64,000 nt of DNA from Scatosoma sp045650185 (GTDB lineage Bacteria; Bacillota; Clostridia; Christensenellales; Borkfalkiaceae), in assembly GCA_045650185.1 (NCBI GenBank), contig JAZRQY010000015.1:1-64000 (forward strand). Direction: 5' to 3'. Below are positions 41,934-51,151 of the stretch, piece by piece. The first letter of the stretch is position 1, and each line of letters starts with the position of its first letter. The translations under genes were made by a program, and so were the position numbers. Below the pieces are notes generated by a model. The model did no database searches, had not been told where the DNA came from, and saw nothing but the letters and a program-made list of their open reading frames with translations.

Positions 41934-43223
41934 ATGATTGATATTCAACTTATTCGTAGCAATCCAGAGCTTGTACGCGAGAACATTCGCAAAAAGTTCC
42001 AAGACAAAAAGTTGCCTTTGGTTGACCAAGTGTTAGAGTTGGACGCAAAGCGTCGCGCGCTCATTCAGGAAGGTGACGCTCTTCGTGCGGCAAGAAACAC
42101 GCTGTCCAAGCAGGTTGGCATGCTGATGAAAGCAGGCGATAAAGAGGGCGCGGAAAAGGTAAAGGCGCAGGTAAAGGCGGATGCGGACCGTTTAGCGGCG
42201 ATCGAAACGGAAAGCGCAGAGGTCGAGGCGGCGCTCAAAAAAGCCATGATGGCAATCCCGAATATCATTGCAGACGACGTACCTTTGGGTAAGGACGATG
42301 CGGAGAACGTAGAGCTTGCGCGCTTTGGCGAAGCGACCGTTCCTGAATTTGAAGTGCCTTATCACCTTGATATTTTGGAAAAGCTTGACGGCATTGACGT
42401 TGATTCTGCTCGCCGTACTTCCGGTCAGGGCTTTTACTACCTGACGGGGGATATTGCTCGTTTGCATTCGGCGGTGTTGACGTATGCGCGTGATTTCATG
42501 ATTGATAAGGGCTTTACCTACGTAATCCCCCCTTACATGATTCACGGTGACGTTGTGTCGGGCGTAATGAGCTTTGACGAAATGGAAAACATGATGTATA
42601 AGATTGAGGGCGAAGATTTGTACCTCATCGGTACGTCTGAACATTCGATGATCGGCAGATTCATGGGTCAAATCATCGACGGAGCAAAGCTCCCCTTGAC
42701 GATGACCTCGTATTCCCCTTGCTTCAGAAAAGAAAAAGGTGCGCACGGCCTTGAAGAGAGAGGTATTTACCGTATTCACCAGTTCGAAAAGCAGGAAATG
42801 ATCGTCGTTTGTCGCCCTGAAGAGAGCGAGGAATGGTATGAAAAGCTGTGGAGCTACACGGTAGAGCTCTTCCGTTCGCTCGAAATTCCCGTAAGACAGC
42901 TTGGTTGTTGTTCGGGCGACCTTGCGGACCTTAAATATAAGAGCTGCGACGTCGAGGCATGGAGCCCTAGACAGAAAAAGTACTTCGAGGTAGGCAGCTG
43001 TTCCAACCTCACGGACGCGCAAGCGCGCAGACTTTCCATCCGCTATAAGGATACGGACGGAAAAACCAAGTTGGCGCACACCTTGAACAATACGGTAGTT
43101 GCTCCTCCCAGAATGTTGATTGCGTTTGTAGAAAATCACTTGCAGGCAGACGGTTCGGTTCGTATCCCCGAGGCATTACAGCCGTACATGGGTGGCAAGA
43201 AAGTAATAAACCCCAAAAACTAA
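41934..43223 (+). CDS. serS: Seryl-tRNA synthetase
   Basis: The 429-aa class II synthetase has the N-terminal coiled-coil arm that grips the tRNA-Ser variable loop (about 30-100) and the catalytic core with motif 1 (YVIPPYMI), motif 2 (CFRKEKGAHG.. RIHQFEKQE) and motif 3 (NNTVVAPPRMLIAFVENH). Normal length. A terminator hairpin follows. Confidence 0.98.
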   Translation: MIDIQLIRSNPELVRENIRKKFQDKKLPLVDQVLELDAKRRALIQEGDALRAARNTLSKQVGMLMKAGDKEGAEKVKAQVKADADRLAAIETESAEVEAALKKAMMAIPNIIADDVPLGKDDAENVELARFGEATVPEFEVPYHLDILEKLDGIDVDSARRTSGQGFYYLTGDIARLHSAVLTYARDFMIDKGFTYVIPPYMIHGDVVSGVMSFDEMENMMYKIEGEDLYLIGTSEHSMIGRFMGQIIDGAKLPLTMTSYSPCFRKEKGAHGLEERGIYRIHQFEKQEMIVVCRPEESEEWYEKLWSYTVELFRSLEIPVRQLGCCSGDLADLKYKSCDVEAWSPRQKKYFEVGSCSNLTDAQARRLSIRYKDTDGKTKLAHTLNNTVVAPPRMLIAFVENHLQADGSVRIPEALQPYMGGKKVINPKN

Positions 43224-43235
43224 GCAGATAGAAAA

Positions 43236-43261
43236 GGCCGCACACGTATGCGGTCTTTTTG
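43236..43261 (+). terminator. Terminator of serS
   Basis: GGCCGCA / TGCGGTC stem (one G-U) followed by TTTTT; the next gene starts 16 bases later, so some read-through is likely. Confidence 0.7.
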
Positions 43262-43276
43262 GTGGAAAAAGCAAAT

Positions 43277-44236
43277 ATGAAATACTTATTTTTCGACATT
43301 GAATGCGCAGGCGTATTCAAGAACGTAGCAAAGATTTGCGCGTTTGGATATTGCCTCGTAGACGAACAATTTCATATTTTGGAAAAAGAGGACGTGCTCA
43401 TCAACCCCAAGGGCGGATTTCATTTGACCGACCGCAAGGGAACTCGTGGGCTCGTTTTGCCGTACGAATACGACAAGTTTAAAAGCTATCCCACCTTTCC
43501 CGAAGTCGTGGATAAAATCCGTGGATTGTTAGAAGATAAGGATACTTTGGTGGCAGGGCATGCAACGATGAACGACGTCAAGTATTTGAACTTAGAGGCG
43601 CATCGTTTCTCCCTTCCTTCGTTCAAATTTTGCTTTACGGACACGCAGTTCTTGTACATGAACAAAATTGGCGACTTCTCTCGTCAATTTGGATTGGGTG
43701 CGATTGCGCAGGATTTAGGGGTGGAGTTCACCGCTCACCGAGCTGTGGACGACGCCTATGCGACCATGAAGATTGCCGAGGCAATCTGCGCGGCAGAAGG
43801 CTTGACCTTGCAACAGCTCATAGAAAAGTACGGCGTGCAGATGGGCAAGATTGAAAATTACGAAATCGAACAGACGACTTCTGTGCTCCACAAAAAGTAC
43901 CAAGCGGATTTAATCAAACGCCGTGAAGATCGTGAGCAAAAACGGGCAGAAATCCACCGTTTTATTGATTCCGAACGCCGTCGCCGTGATAAGAACGGGG
44001 CGTTGCGTGGCAAGCGGTTTTGTTTCTCTCACCGTTTTGAAGAGGATGTCGAGCAGGCAAAAGCGCTCGTTTTGCAGGCGTTTGCAAAGGGCTGTTCGTA
44101 CAGCTATCGCGCGGAGGAATGCGACTACTATATCGCCTACGAAGGGGAGAGTGGCGCGCGCTTGCAATCGGTTTTAGGCAGGGCAGGTACGAGGGTATTC
44201 ACCCCCGAGGCATTTTTGGAGTTTTTGCAATCGTAA
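43277..44236 (+). CDS. DnaQ-like 3'-5' exonuclease with BRCT-like C terminus
   Basis: The start is ATG 43277 (a TTG at 43259 is inside the serS terminator). The 319-aa protein has the DEDDh exonuclease motifs: FDIEC (Exo I, about 6-10), GHATMND (Exo II) and HRAVDDAYAT (Exo III). A basic linker with many Arg/Glu residues follows (about 205-245). The C-terminal ~75 residues (GKRFCFSH ... CDYYIAYEGESGARL ... VFTPEAFLEFL) look like a BRCT domain. This resembles the epsilon-like exonucleases of Firmicutes used in repair; the exact role is unknown. It overlaps no gene and is 21 bases from the methyltransferase gene. Confidence 0.82.
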   Translation: MKYLFFDIECAGVFKNVAKICAFGYCLVDEQFHILEKEDVLINPKGGFHLTDRKGTRGLVLPYEYDKFKSYPTFPEVVDKIRGLLEDKDTLVAGHATMNDVKYLNLEAHRFSLPSFKFCFTDTQFLYMNKIGDFSRQFGLGAIAQDLGVEFTAHRAVDDAYATMKIAEAICAAEGLTLQQLIEKYGVQMGKIENYEIEQTTSVLHKKYQADLIKRREDREQKRAEIHRFIDSERRRRDKNGALRGKRFCFSHRFEEDVEQAKALVLQAFAKGCSYSYRAEECDYYIAYEGESGARLQSVLGRAGTRVFTPEAFLEFLQS

Positions 44237-44257
44237 TCAATAGGCGAAGGAGCTTTT

Positions 44258-45550
44258 ATGGACAGACTTCCTAAGGCGTTTATCGAAAGAATAAAAAAAC
44301 AGCTTCCCGAAGACGAGTGGGAGGCTTTTTTTGCTACCTATTCGGGGCAACCATACAAAGGAATACGAGCGAACACCTTAAAAATTGAGCCGCAGACGCT
44401 TGCGGAAAAATTCCCCGTCGGCGCGCCGATTGCATGGGAGAAAAACGGATTTTATTACGAGGGCGAAAAGGTGGGGGCACACCCCTATCATGCGGCAGGG
44501 CTGTTCTATTCGCAGGAGCCGTCGGCAATGTGCGCCGCACCGATGCTTGGCGTAGAAAAGGGAGATAGAGTGCTTGATTTGTGCTCTGCGCCCGGTGGGA
44601 AAGGCACGAGGCTTGCGGCAGACCTCGAAGGCGAGGGGATTATCGTCCTCAACGAGCCCATTCCCTCTCGCGCAAAAATCCTTTTGGAAAACGTAGAGCG
44701 AATGGGTATCACCAACGCCGTCGTCACGTGTGAATATCCCCCTAAGCTTGCAGACAAACTGCCTGCGTATTTCGATAAAATTATGGTGGATGCGCCCTGT
44801 TCCGGGGAAGGGATGTTCCGCAAAAATGCGGACGAGGCACTATCCGAATGGAGCGAGGAAAACGTTGCCCTTTGCGCAAAGCGTCAGGGAGAAATTTTAG
44901 AGTGCGCAACGAGAATGCTTGCCGAGGGTGGAAGAATGGTGTATTCCACCTGCACCTTTGCGCCTGAGGAAGACGAGGGACAAACGCAAGCCTACCTTGC
45001 GGCGAATCCGTCAATGGAGCGTTTGCAGGAAGAAAAGCTGTACCCGCACAAAGTGAACGGAGAGGGACATTATGCGGCGCTGTTTTCGAAAAACGGTGGG
45101 GGCAGATGCGAGGCAAAGCCTTTCAAGTGGGTATGTACCCCTGCTTCGGCAAAGGTCTATCGGGCGTTTGAAAAGGAATGTTTGCAAGGATACTTTGCGC
45201 GCAATCTGCACGAGGTAAACGGCACGCTGTACGCCTTGCCCGACAAGATGTTTGACTTTAAAGGTTTGAACGTTTTACGGGTGGGATTAAAGCTTGGCGA
45301 GGTGAAAAACGGACGATTTGAACCTGCTCATGCCTTGGCGATGGCGATGAAAAAAGAGCAGATAAAAAACATAGCAGACTTCGGCGCAGACGATACGCGC
45401 ATAAAAGCCTACCTGCGTGGAGAAGTGATAGAGCAGGAGGGTGAAAACGGCTGGTGCGTTGTGTGCGTAGACGGATATCCCCTCGGTTGGGGCAAGCGTG
45501 TAGGCGGTGTGGTGAAAAACCATTACCCCAAACATCTGCGTAGACAATAG
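44258..45550 (+). CDS. RsmF-type rRNA cytosine-C5 methyltransferase (NOL1/NOP2/Sun family)
   Basis: The 430-aa protein has an N-terminal PUA/RsmF-like region, the SAM-binding LDLCSAPGGKGT, and the catalytic cysteines DAPCSGEGMFRK and YSTCTF. The C-terminal ~110 residues correspond to the RsmF C-terminal domain (GLNVLRVGLKLGE, HALAMAM). It methylates C5 of a cytidine in rRNA. SD AAGGAG precedes the ATG. Confidence 0.93.
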   Translation: MDRLPKAFIERIKKQLPEDEWEAFFATYSGQPYKGIRANTLKIEPQTLAEKFPVGAPIAWEKNGFYYEGEKVGAHPYHAAGLFYSQEPSAMCAAPMLGVEKGDRVLDLCSAPGGKGTRLAADLEGEGIIVLNEPIPSRAKILLENVERMGITNAVVTCEYPPKLADKLPAYFDKIMVDAPCSGEGMFRKNADEALSEWSEENVALCAKRQGEILECATRMLAEGGRMVYSTCTFAPEEDEGQTQAYLAANPSMERLQEEKLYPHKVNGEGHYAALFSKNGGGRCEAKPFKWVCTPASAKVYRAFEKECLQGYFARNLHEVNGTLYALPDKMFDFKGLNVLRVGLKLGEVKNGRFEPAHALAMAMKKEQIKNIADFGADDTRIKAYLRGEVIEQEGENGWCVVCVDGYPLGWGKRVGGVVKNHYPKHLRRQ

Positions 45551-45560
45551 AGGGGAATAA

Positions 45561-45757
45561 AACTAAGTTTGCCCTTTGGGCAAGTGAAGTTTGTTGCATA
45601 AGTGAAGTTATCCTACGGATAGTGAAGTTTCGCCTAACGGCGAAGTTATGGAAAAATAAAATCCATTTTACTTTTGCATTCGCAAAAACTTCACTGCGCA
45701 TAGCGCAACTTCACTGAGTTTACCTCAACTTCACTTTTGCGCTTGCAAAAACTTCAC
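45561..45757 (+). repeat. GTGAAGTT / AACTTCAC hairpin array, copy 2 (no gene)
   Basis: Starts with the same AACTAAGTTTGCCC as copy 1 at 19521. Three GTGAAGTT (45584-45591, 45602-45609, 45622-45629) are followed by four AACTTCAC (45687-45694, 45707-45714, 45727-45734, 45750-45757). Small hairpins lie between the octamers, including the TATCC/GGATA one shared with copy 1. It lies between the rRNA methyltransferase gene and a terminator and carries no ORF of note. Confidence 0.85.
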
Positions 45758-45759
45758 GA

Positions 45760-45791
45760 AAAAAGAGATAACCGAGCGGTTATCTCTTTTT
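45760..45791. terminator. Bidirectional terminator after the hairpin array
   Basis: AAAAAGAGATAACCG / CGGTTATCTCTTTTT stem with runs on both strands, between converging genes. Confidence 0.9.
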
Positions 45792-45832
45792 GTTTTTCAT
45801 TATGGACTCAGCGGTCCGTTTTATTGTAGATT

Positions 45833-48800
45833 TTAGTCGTTTGCTTCCGTATCAGAGTTCTTTGCTTCGGGCTTTTTAGCCTTTGCAAATTTACGTCTGG
45901 GTCTGGATGCTGCTGCAGCCTTTTTCTTGCTCCATCTAACAGCTTTACGAACGCCGATGATAATGAGTACTGCAACCAGAACGCCTGCAACTGCCAACGA
46001 GGAAATCAGCAAGCCCCAGTTGGTTTCATCTTCCGCCGTTTCCTCTTCTTCCGTCGAATCGTCGGTGCTATCTTCAGGGTCAACGTCAACCGCTACGGTC
46101 TTTTCGTTCTGCGTGTAGTTTGCAAACAGCTTAATCAAGTTGCTGTCCGTATTTTCGTAGTACAGATAGCTGAGCGTTTCTGCATACGTATCTGCGGTAG
46201 AATCGTAATCGTCGTACTTATTGCCGACCTCGTTTTCGTCTAAGGAGCTGTCATAACGCAAGAACTTCGCATTATCGTAGAAGCTGTATGCGTTGTACAT
46301 CAACTTACCGTCGTTCTTCAACGCCTCTTTCAAAGCGTCTTCGTCAGCGTAGAGGAGGTTGCCTTGATCGTCCGTCAGCGTAAGCATATAATCGAACGCA
46401 TCCTGCGCCAGCGTATTAAACGAAGATTCATCCAAAGTAGCCGCGTTGCAGGTATCGAACATTACGTAGCTGCCTGCCGCGCTCGTTTCCGTGCCTTCAC
46501 GGTTACCGCTCCAAACTTCCAAACGGTAATTCATTTTCGTGTCGCTGTCTGCGCCGATGTAGAAGCTAACCGTCTTCCATTCGCCATTCGTGTCGCCAAC
46601 CTTAACGAAGAGGTCTTTGTCTTCTACGGCATCATAGCGAGGGGTAAGACCTTCTACTTCAGAGAAGTCCTTAACCTCGATGGTCTTTGCAGGGTCTGCG
46701 TAATATTTACCGTCTGCGTAGTAGAATGCGATGCCGTCCAAGCCTACGCCGTTCCAAGCGTTGGTGTACGCGTATTCTACGCCGTCCTTAGCAACCAACA
46801 AGTCGGTGTTTTTATCTGCATACTGAGGATATGCCTGCAGGTTTGCATAGTAGCCGTCTTGTCCCTTGATGGTGTAGAGACCGTTGCTCTGCAATTCCAA
46901 GATAACGTCCGTCTTCTTGTCGAAATCTTCAGAGGTGGGGTCAACGTTGCAAACGTTGCCGTCCTTATCGTACCAGTAGGAAATTCTTCTGCCGATAGAC
47001 AGAGTGTTTTCACGGCTGTCGTCATCCATATCGATGAGGTAAACGTAAGCCGTTGCGCCTGCGCCAACCTTTACTCGAACGGAAATTTCGCGGTAATTGC
47101 TGATGCTGTCGGGATTGATGGAGATAAAGCCGTACGAATACGCTTCTTTTTCATTATATATAAGAAGGGGTTGCGTAGCGTCGCCGAACAGAGCATTCAA
47201 TTGCTCTTTATTCATCCCCATAATCGCGCCGTTTTCCGCATAGGCGTCGATATATTTCTTAGCAATCAGACCTGCAGTTTCGTTAGAATATTTCGATTTA
47301 TCCGTGGAATCAACTTTAACGTAAGCGCTACCACCGTTCACACCGATATAGTTGCGAGGATCCGCATAGCCGGTTTCGACGTCTTCCTGACCGGTGAGGT
47401 ATGCAGTCGAGTCAAATGCAGAGGAGGAATACTCAGGTTCATCGGGGTCAACCAGGGAAAGAACCTTGGAGTAGGTCGTGCTGCTTGCATAGTCGTACGT
47501 TTCGCCTGCGTCCTTGATGACGTTGAATCCGGTGAACGCCACCCAACCATCGATAAAGTTGTCCTTGCTTTCGCCGAATACGGTCGAGCCGCCATAGGAG
47601 AATTCTACGGTGAAGCTCAAGGGCTTCTTCGATTCGGTATCGTTTTCAACGAAGAGGAAGCATTGTTGCCAGCCCTCGTAAATATCTTCGCCGTCGTCGC
47701 CGTCTACGTCAACGGTAGTAATGTCCGTAGTGTCAATCGTAGCGATGGAACTAAGGATACCGCCGTTGTGGCGAACGGTCACGTTCGCGCCCGTGAAGCC
47801 TTCCATGTTGGAGGTTTTCACGAAGAAGGAGATTACCATCGTCTTGCCGGTAGCCAACTCAAATTCCATACCCTTTGCGGTATAGTTTGCGCCGCTTGCG
47901 GAGAGGATGAGCAGGGTTTCCGTGGTGTCTGCGAAGGGGAACTTCGTAAACTTGCCGTCTTCATAACCAAAGCCGTTCGTCAACGCCGCTTTCATATAAG
48001 GGTTGTTGCCAGCCATTTCCGCCAAAAGCTCGTTGGTGGTGTATACGCCGTATTTATCCTGTGCAAGATCTTCCGCCGAGAAGTTGAGGTTGGGTTCTAC
48101 AACGCGCGTTTCCGACAGATTACCGTCGTCGCCTGCTACGTAGGTATAAGAGCCCTTCTTTTCTTCCGTCAAGCCGATTTGCGTGGAGGGCAACGTATAG
48201 GTTTCAAACGCAGCATCGCCGTGCGTCAAGTTCAACGCATACGTTCTTTGATTGATATATTGCTTGTCTGCGTGGAAAATCTTATCTTCCTTGGTGCTTT
48301 CCAGCGTGACTTCGTTTTCCTGCAGCGTGGAATCGTTAGAAACGACTTCGTTGTAGTCGTCGTTGGAGATAATCGTACATTCTACGTCGTCGAAGAAAGC
48401 ATAGCCTTCTACGTATTCCAAACGGTTCGTACCACCGGACTGACCTAAGCCCAAAACGATCGTGAAGGTGCTGGTTGCGAACGAGCAGCCCTGCAGATAG
48501 AAGGTGTACTGTACCCAACCGTTGTCGGTTTCCGCCATCTTTTCGGTGTTGATGTTTTTCACCTGCATCTGATCGAGGGTCTTTGCGCCAACCGTATGCG
48601 TAATACCGATGTATGCGCCCTTGTCTGCAACCACGTCAACCTGCTCGCCTGCGCCGGACGAGAAATAGGTGAGGTTGGAGGTCTTAACCCAAAGGGAAAC
48701 CTTCGCGGAAGTACCCGACTCCAACGTGATGGTGGAGGAGGTGAAATTCTGCGCCGTACCCTGGCCGTCCGTATAGGCGTTGTGAATCATCAGGACGTTG

Positions 48801-49405
48801 GTGTCCTTATCTTCGCCTTCCTGCGTATGGGTACCGGGGTTGTTGATAACGTTGCCGTCCTTGTCTACGGGTACGTCCTTGATACCGACGTTGAAATCGT
48901 CCTTGTCCGCATCGTAGAAATCCAGAGTGGAAACCTTTTTATCGTGATCAGCGTCGTCCCAAGCCTTGTAGAATTTCATCTTGTCGTAAGCGGACATCTG
49001 CGACCAATACGTTTCCGCATCTTCTTCCGTTTCCGGCGCAGAAACGCCTTCGGGGAGAGAGGACTGCGTAAAGTTCTTCCATGCCTCCTCTTCGGTATTG
49101 AGGATACCGCTTGCCGACTTTGAAGCAACGGCGGTGCCGGAAGGCGCAGAGAACTCGTCCTGAGCCCAGCCCGTGGGGGAGGTAATCAACAGGTTCGTCC
49201 CGTTGCTCCAGTCAACGAATTCAAAGCTACCGTTGTTGATACGGGAGGTATCCGTCTGCGTAGGCGTCGAGCTGGAGGTGTCGTCTTCAGAATCGTCATC
49301 CGAAGTGGTGTCGCATGCCGCCAAAGCAGCAAAGCTGGACGTCATCATCAGCGCCATGAGGAGTGCAAGAAGCTTATTCTTGCGTTTGTTAAAACCAATT
49401 GCCAT
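45833..49405 (-). CDS. Very large surface lipoprotein with C-terminal membrane anchor (1190 aa)
   Basis: The start is ATG 49405 (SD AAGGTGG). A lipoprotein signal ends in LAAC with Cys31. Then comes an Asp/Ser/Thr-rich linker and a long extracellular part containing at least three jelly-roll-like segments that recur with the theme VSLWVKTSN / ISFFVKTSN / EISVRVKVG, i.e. strands typical of carbohydrate-binding modules. Near the C terminus, after a Glu/Asp/Thr-rich stretch, there is a TM helix (about 1125-1147) and a Lys/Arg/Ala-rich cytoplasmic tail of ~40 residues. Having both a lipobox and a C-terminal TM anchor is unusual. I do not recognise a catalytic domain; glycan or protein binding at the cell surface is an inference. 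Confidence 0.85.
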   Translation of the reverse strand: MAIGFNKRKNKLLALLMALMMTSSFAALAACDTTSDDDSEDDTSSSTPTQTDTSRINNGSFEFVDWSNGTNLLITSPTGWAQDEFSAPSGTAVASKSASGILNTEEEAWKNFTQSSLPEGVSAPETEEDAETYWSQMSAYDKMKFYKAWDDADHDKKVSTLDFYDADKDDFNVGIKDVPVDKDGNVINNPGTHTQEGEDKDTNVLMIHNAYTDGQGTAQNFTSSTITLESGTSAKVSLWVKTSNLTYFSSGAGEQVDVVADKGAYIGITHTVGAKTLDQMQVKNINTEKMAETDNGWVQYTFYLQGCSFATSTFTIVLGLGQSGGTNRLEYVEGYAFFDDVECTIISNDDYNEVVSNDSTLQENEVTLESTKEDKIFHADKQYINQRTYALNLTHGDAAFETYTLPSTQIGLTEEKKGSYTYVAGDDGNLSETRVVEPNLNFSAEDLAQDKYGVYTTNELLAEMAGNNPYMKAALTNGFGYEDGKFTKFPFADTTETLLILSASGANYTAKGMEFELATGKTMVISFFVKTSNMEGFTGANVTVRHNGGILSSIATIDTTDITTVDVDGDDGEDIYEGWQQCFLFVENDTESKKPLSFTVEFSYGGSTVFGESKDNFIDGWVAFTGFNVIKDAGETYDYASSTTYSKVLSLVDPDEPEYSSSAFDSTAYLTGQEDVETGYADPRNYIGVNGGSAYVKVDSTDKSKYSNETAGLIAKKYIDAYAENGAIMGMNKEQLNALFGDATQPLLIYNEKEAYSYGFISINPDSISNYREISVRVKVGAGATAYVYLIDMDDDSRENTLSIGRRISYWYDKDGNVCNVDPTSEDFDKKTDVILELQSNGLYTIKGQDGYYANLQAYPQYADKNTDLLVAKDGVEYAYTNAWNGVGLDGIAFYYADGKYYADPAKTIEVKDFSEVEGLTPRYDAVEDKDLFVKVGDTNGEWKTVSFYIGADSDTKMNYRLEVWSGNREGTETSAAGSYVMFDTCNAATLDESSFNTLAQDAFDYMLTLTDDQGNLLYADEDALKEALKNDGKLMYNAYSFYDNAKFLRYDSSLDENEVGNKYDDYDSTADTYAETLSYLYYENTDSNLIKLFANYTQNEKTVAVDVDPEDSTDDSTEEEETAEDETNWGLLISSLAVAGVLVAVLIIIGVRKAVRWSKKKAAAASRPRRKFAKAKKPEAKNSDTEAND

Positions 49406-49653
49406 AAAAACCACCTTAGGTTTGAAATTTGTTTTTTGGTAGCGACTATCCATGCCATACTGACGGCATTATAAATAATGCTACCCTACCATTTTAATAC
49501 AAAAACCGATTTCACGCAAGCGTTTCAGGCGCAAAAAAGCAGAAAAAGTTGTAAATTTCAAAAAAATAGCGCAAAATATTTGGAAACACAGCCATTTTAA
49601 AACCAATGGAACCAGTTTATGGTTTAAAGCGGTGAAAAAAGGGGGAAAAGATT
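49406..49653. other. Divergent intergenic region
   Basis: Between the large lipoprotein gene and the split TSUP genes. A minus-strand TATAAT (49475-49470) is a possible -10 box for the lipoprotein gene without a convincing -35. On the plus strand I see only an AAACCA...TGGTTT inverted repeat around 49600-49625 and no clear promoter. Confidence 0.45.
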
Positions 49654-50013
49654 TTGGATAAAAGCAAATGGAAAAGCATAGCCTTTGGGGTGGGAATCGG
49701 GGGTGCAAACGCCGTGTTCGGCGGCGGTGGTGGGATGCTTGCCGTGCCTGCCTTGCAAGTGATCGGCTACGGGCAAAAAGAGGCGCACGCCACCGCGATT
49801 GCGGTGATTTTACCTGTTTCTGCCCTCTCCTTTCTATGGTATTTTTTAGGTGGAGTGTACGACGTAAACGTGATGATTCCCACCGCGTTGGGGACGCTGA
49901 TGGGCGGTGTTTTAGGGGCGAAAATTTTAGGGGTTTTACCGCAAAAAGCGGTGGGGTACGCATTTGCCGTTTTGCAGGCTTTTGCAGGGGTTTGGATGCT
50001 GATTGCACGCTGA
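49654..50013 (+). CDS. TSUP (TauE/SafE) transporter half, N-terminal type
   Basis: The 119-aa protein starts with TTG (49654), with GGGGGAAAA upstream. It has four predicted TM segments with the TSUP repeat motif GGANAVFGGGGGMLAVPAL near residues 16-34 (cited once) and GTLMGGVLGA. TSUP family members export sulfite, sulfonates or other anions and normally have two such halves in one 240-260-aa chain. Here the second half is a separate gene 47 bases downstream. Confidence 0.85.
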   Translation: MDKSKWKSIAFGVGIGGANAVFGGGGGMLAVPALQVIGYGQKEAHATAIAVILPVSALSFLWYFLGGVYDVNVMIPTALGTLMGGVLGAKILGVLPQKAVGYAFAVLQAFAGVWMLIAR

Positions 50014-50060
50014 AAATCGTGTGCGTGCCATAGGCAATACGAGAAAAATCGGGGGTTAAA

Positions 50061-50432
50061 ATGTCCTTTTTTATTTTAATGCTGTTGGGGTTTTTGGGAG
50101 GGATTCCTGCAGGGATGGGAATGGGTGGCGGAACGATTACCATTCCGCTTTTGCGCTTGGTGGGCGGCATCGAACAAAAGATTGCGCAGTCGGCAAATCT
50201 GTTCGCTTTTCTATGGATGGGCTTGCCCGCCTTGACGGCGCATAAAAAGAACGGCTTGCTGTCGGGGAAGGGGGTGCTTGCCTGCGCGTTACCTGCGGCA
50301 ATCGTTTCTCTGCCGGGGGTGTTTTTAGCAACCTATCTGCCCTCGCAGGTTTTGGGCAAAGCCTTTGGCTTGTTTCTCATCGGGTTGGCGATTGCTACGG
50401 TGGTGAAAAATTTAAAAGCGGAAAAGGCTTGA
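50061..50432 (+). CDS. TSUP (TauE/SafE) transporter half, C-terminal type
   Basis: The 123-aa protein has four TM segments and the matching TSUP signature GGIPAGMGMGGGTITIPLL (about 13-31). It probably pairs with the product of the preceding gene to form one eight-helix transporter. The substrate cannot be deduced. Its stop overlaps the -35 box of the next promoter. Confidence 0.85.
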   Translation: MSFFILMLLGFLGGIPAGMGMGGGTITIPLLRLVGGIEQKIAQSANLFAFLWMGLPALTAHKKNGLLSGKGVLACALPAAIVSLPGVFLATYLPSQVLGKAFGLFLIGLAIATVVKNLKAEKA

Positions 50433-50457
50433 AAAAATCTGGAAATCGTGATATACT
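50429..50457 (+). promoter_or_regulatory. Sigma-A promoter of the HAD phosphatase gene
   Basis: TTGAAA (50429-50434), 17-bp spacer, TATACT (50452-50457). Confidence 0.75.
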
Positions 50458-50480
50458 ATGCGCAGAACGAGGTGAAATCT

Positions 50481-51146
50481 ATGAAGAATTATCGCTGTAT
50501 TTTATGGGATTTGGATGGAACGCTGACCCTTTCCCATCCGGGGATATACAACTGTATGCGCTATGCGTTAGAAAAGCTGGGAAAGCCTGCCCCGACGGAG
50601 GCGCAGTTGCGGCTGTGCGTAGGACCGCCCTTGGATTGGAGTCTGCAAACGCTGTTCGGCGCAACCGAAGAAGAGGCGCAACGAGGGATTGCGCTGTATC
50701 GTGAGCGCTACGACGTGGCAGGCTGGGAAGAAAACCAACCCGTGGAAGGGGCGTTGGAGTGCTTGAAGGCTCTGCACGAGGCAGGGTACGAGATGGCGCT
50801 CGCCACCTCCAAGCCGATGTACTACGCCTTGAAAATCGTAGAAAAATTCGGGTTTATACGCTACTTAACTACGGAATACGAGCCTATGCGCCCGGGCTAC
50901 GAACCCAAGAAAACGGATATGATTGTAAAGGGGATGCAGCTGCTTGGCGCGAAAAAAGAGGAATGCCTGCTCATCGGGGATAGAAGGTACGATATCGTCG
51001 GCGCAAGAGAGGTGGGCGTGGACGTTGCGGCATTAGACGTCGGCTATGCCGAGGAAGGGGAGTTCGAGGCGTATCCGCCCGATTACCGCTTTGCGGATTT
51101 TGCGGCGTTGAAAGAGGCGCTTTTGGCGGCGAAAACAGAAAACTAA
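50481..51146 (+). CDS. HAD family phosphatase (phosphoglycolate phosphatase-like)
   Basis: ATG 50481 has an AGGTGA SD; the frame is open from 50448. The 221-aa protein has HAD motifs DLDGTL (about 9-14), ATSKP (motif II), KKTDM region Lys (III) and IGDRRYDIVGA (IV), with the C1 cap between motifs I and II. It resembles Gph/PpaX-type enzymes (CMRYALEKLGKP). The physiological substrate is not evident. Confidence 0.88.
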   Translation: MKNYRCILWDLDGTLTLSHPGIYNCMRYALEKLGKPAPTEAQLRLCVGPPLDWSLQTLFGATEEEAQRGIALYRERYDVAGWEENQPVEGALECLKALHEAGYEMALATSKPMYYALKIVEKFGFIRYLTTEYEPMRPGYEPKKTDMIVKGMQLLGAKKEECLLIGDRRYDIVGAREVGVDVAALDVGYAEEGEFEAYPPDYRFADFAALKEALLAAKTEN

Positions 51147-51151
51147 AAAGG

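Noticed and set aside
46364..48448. Plus-strand ORF of 694 codons
   Set aside because: Opposite-strand shadow of the 1190-aa lipoprotein gene; no SD, no domain.
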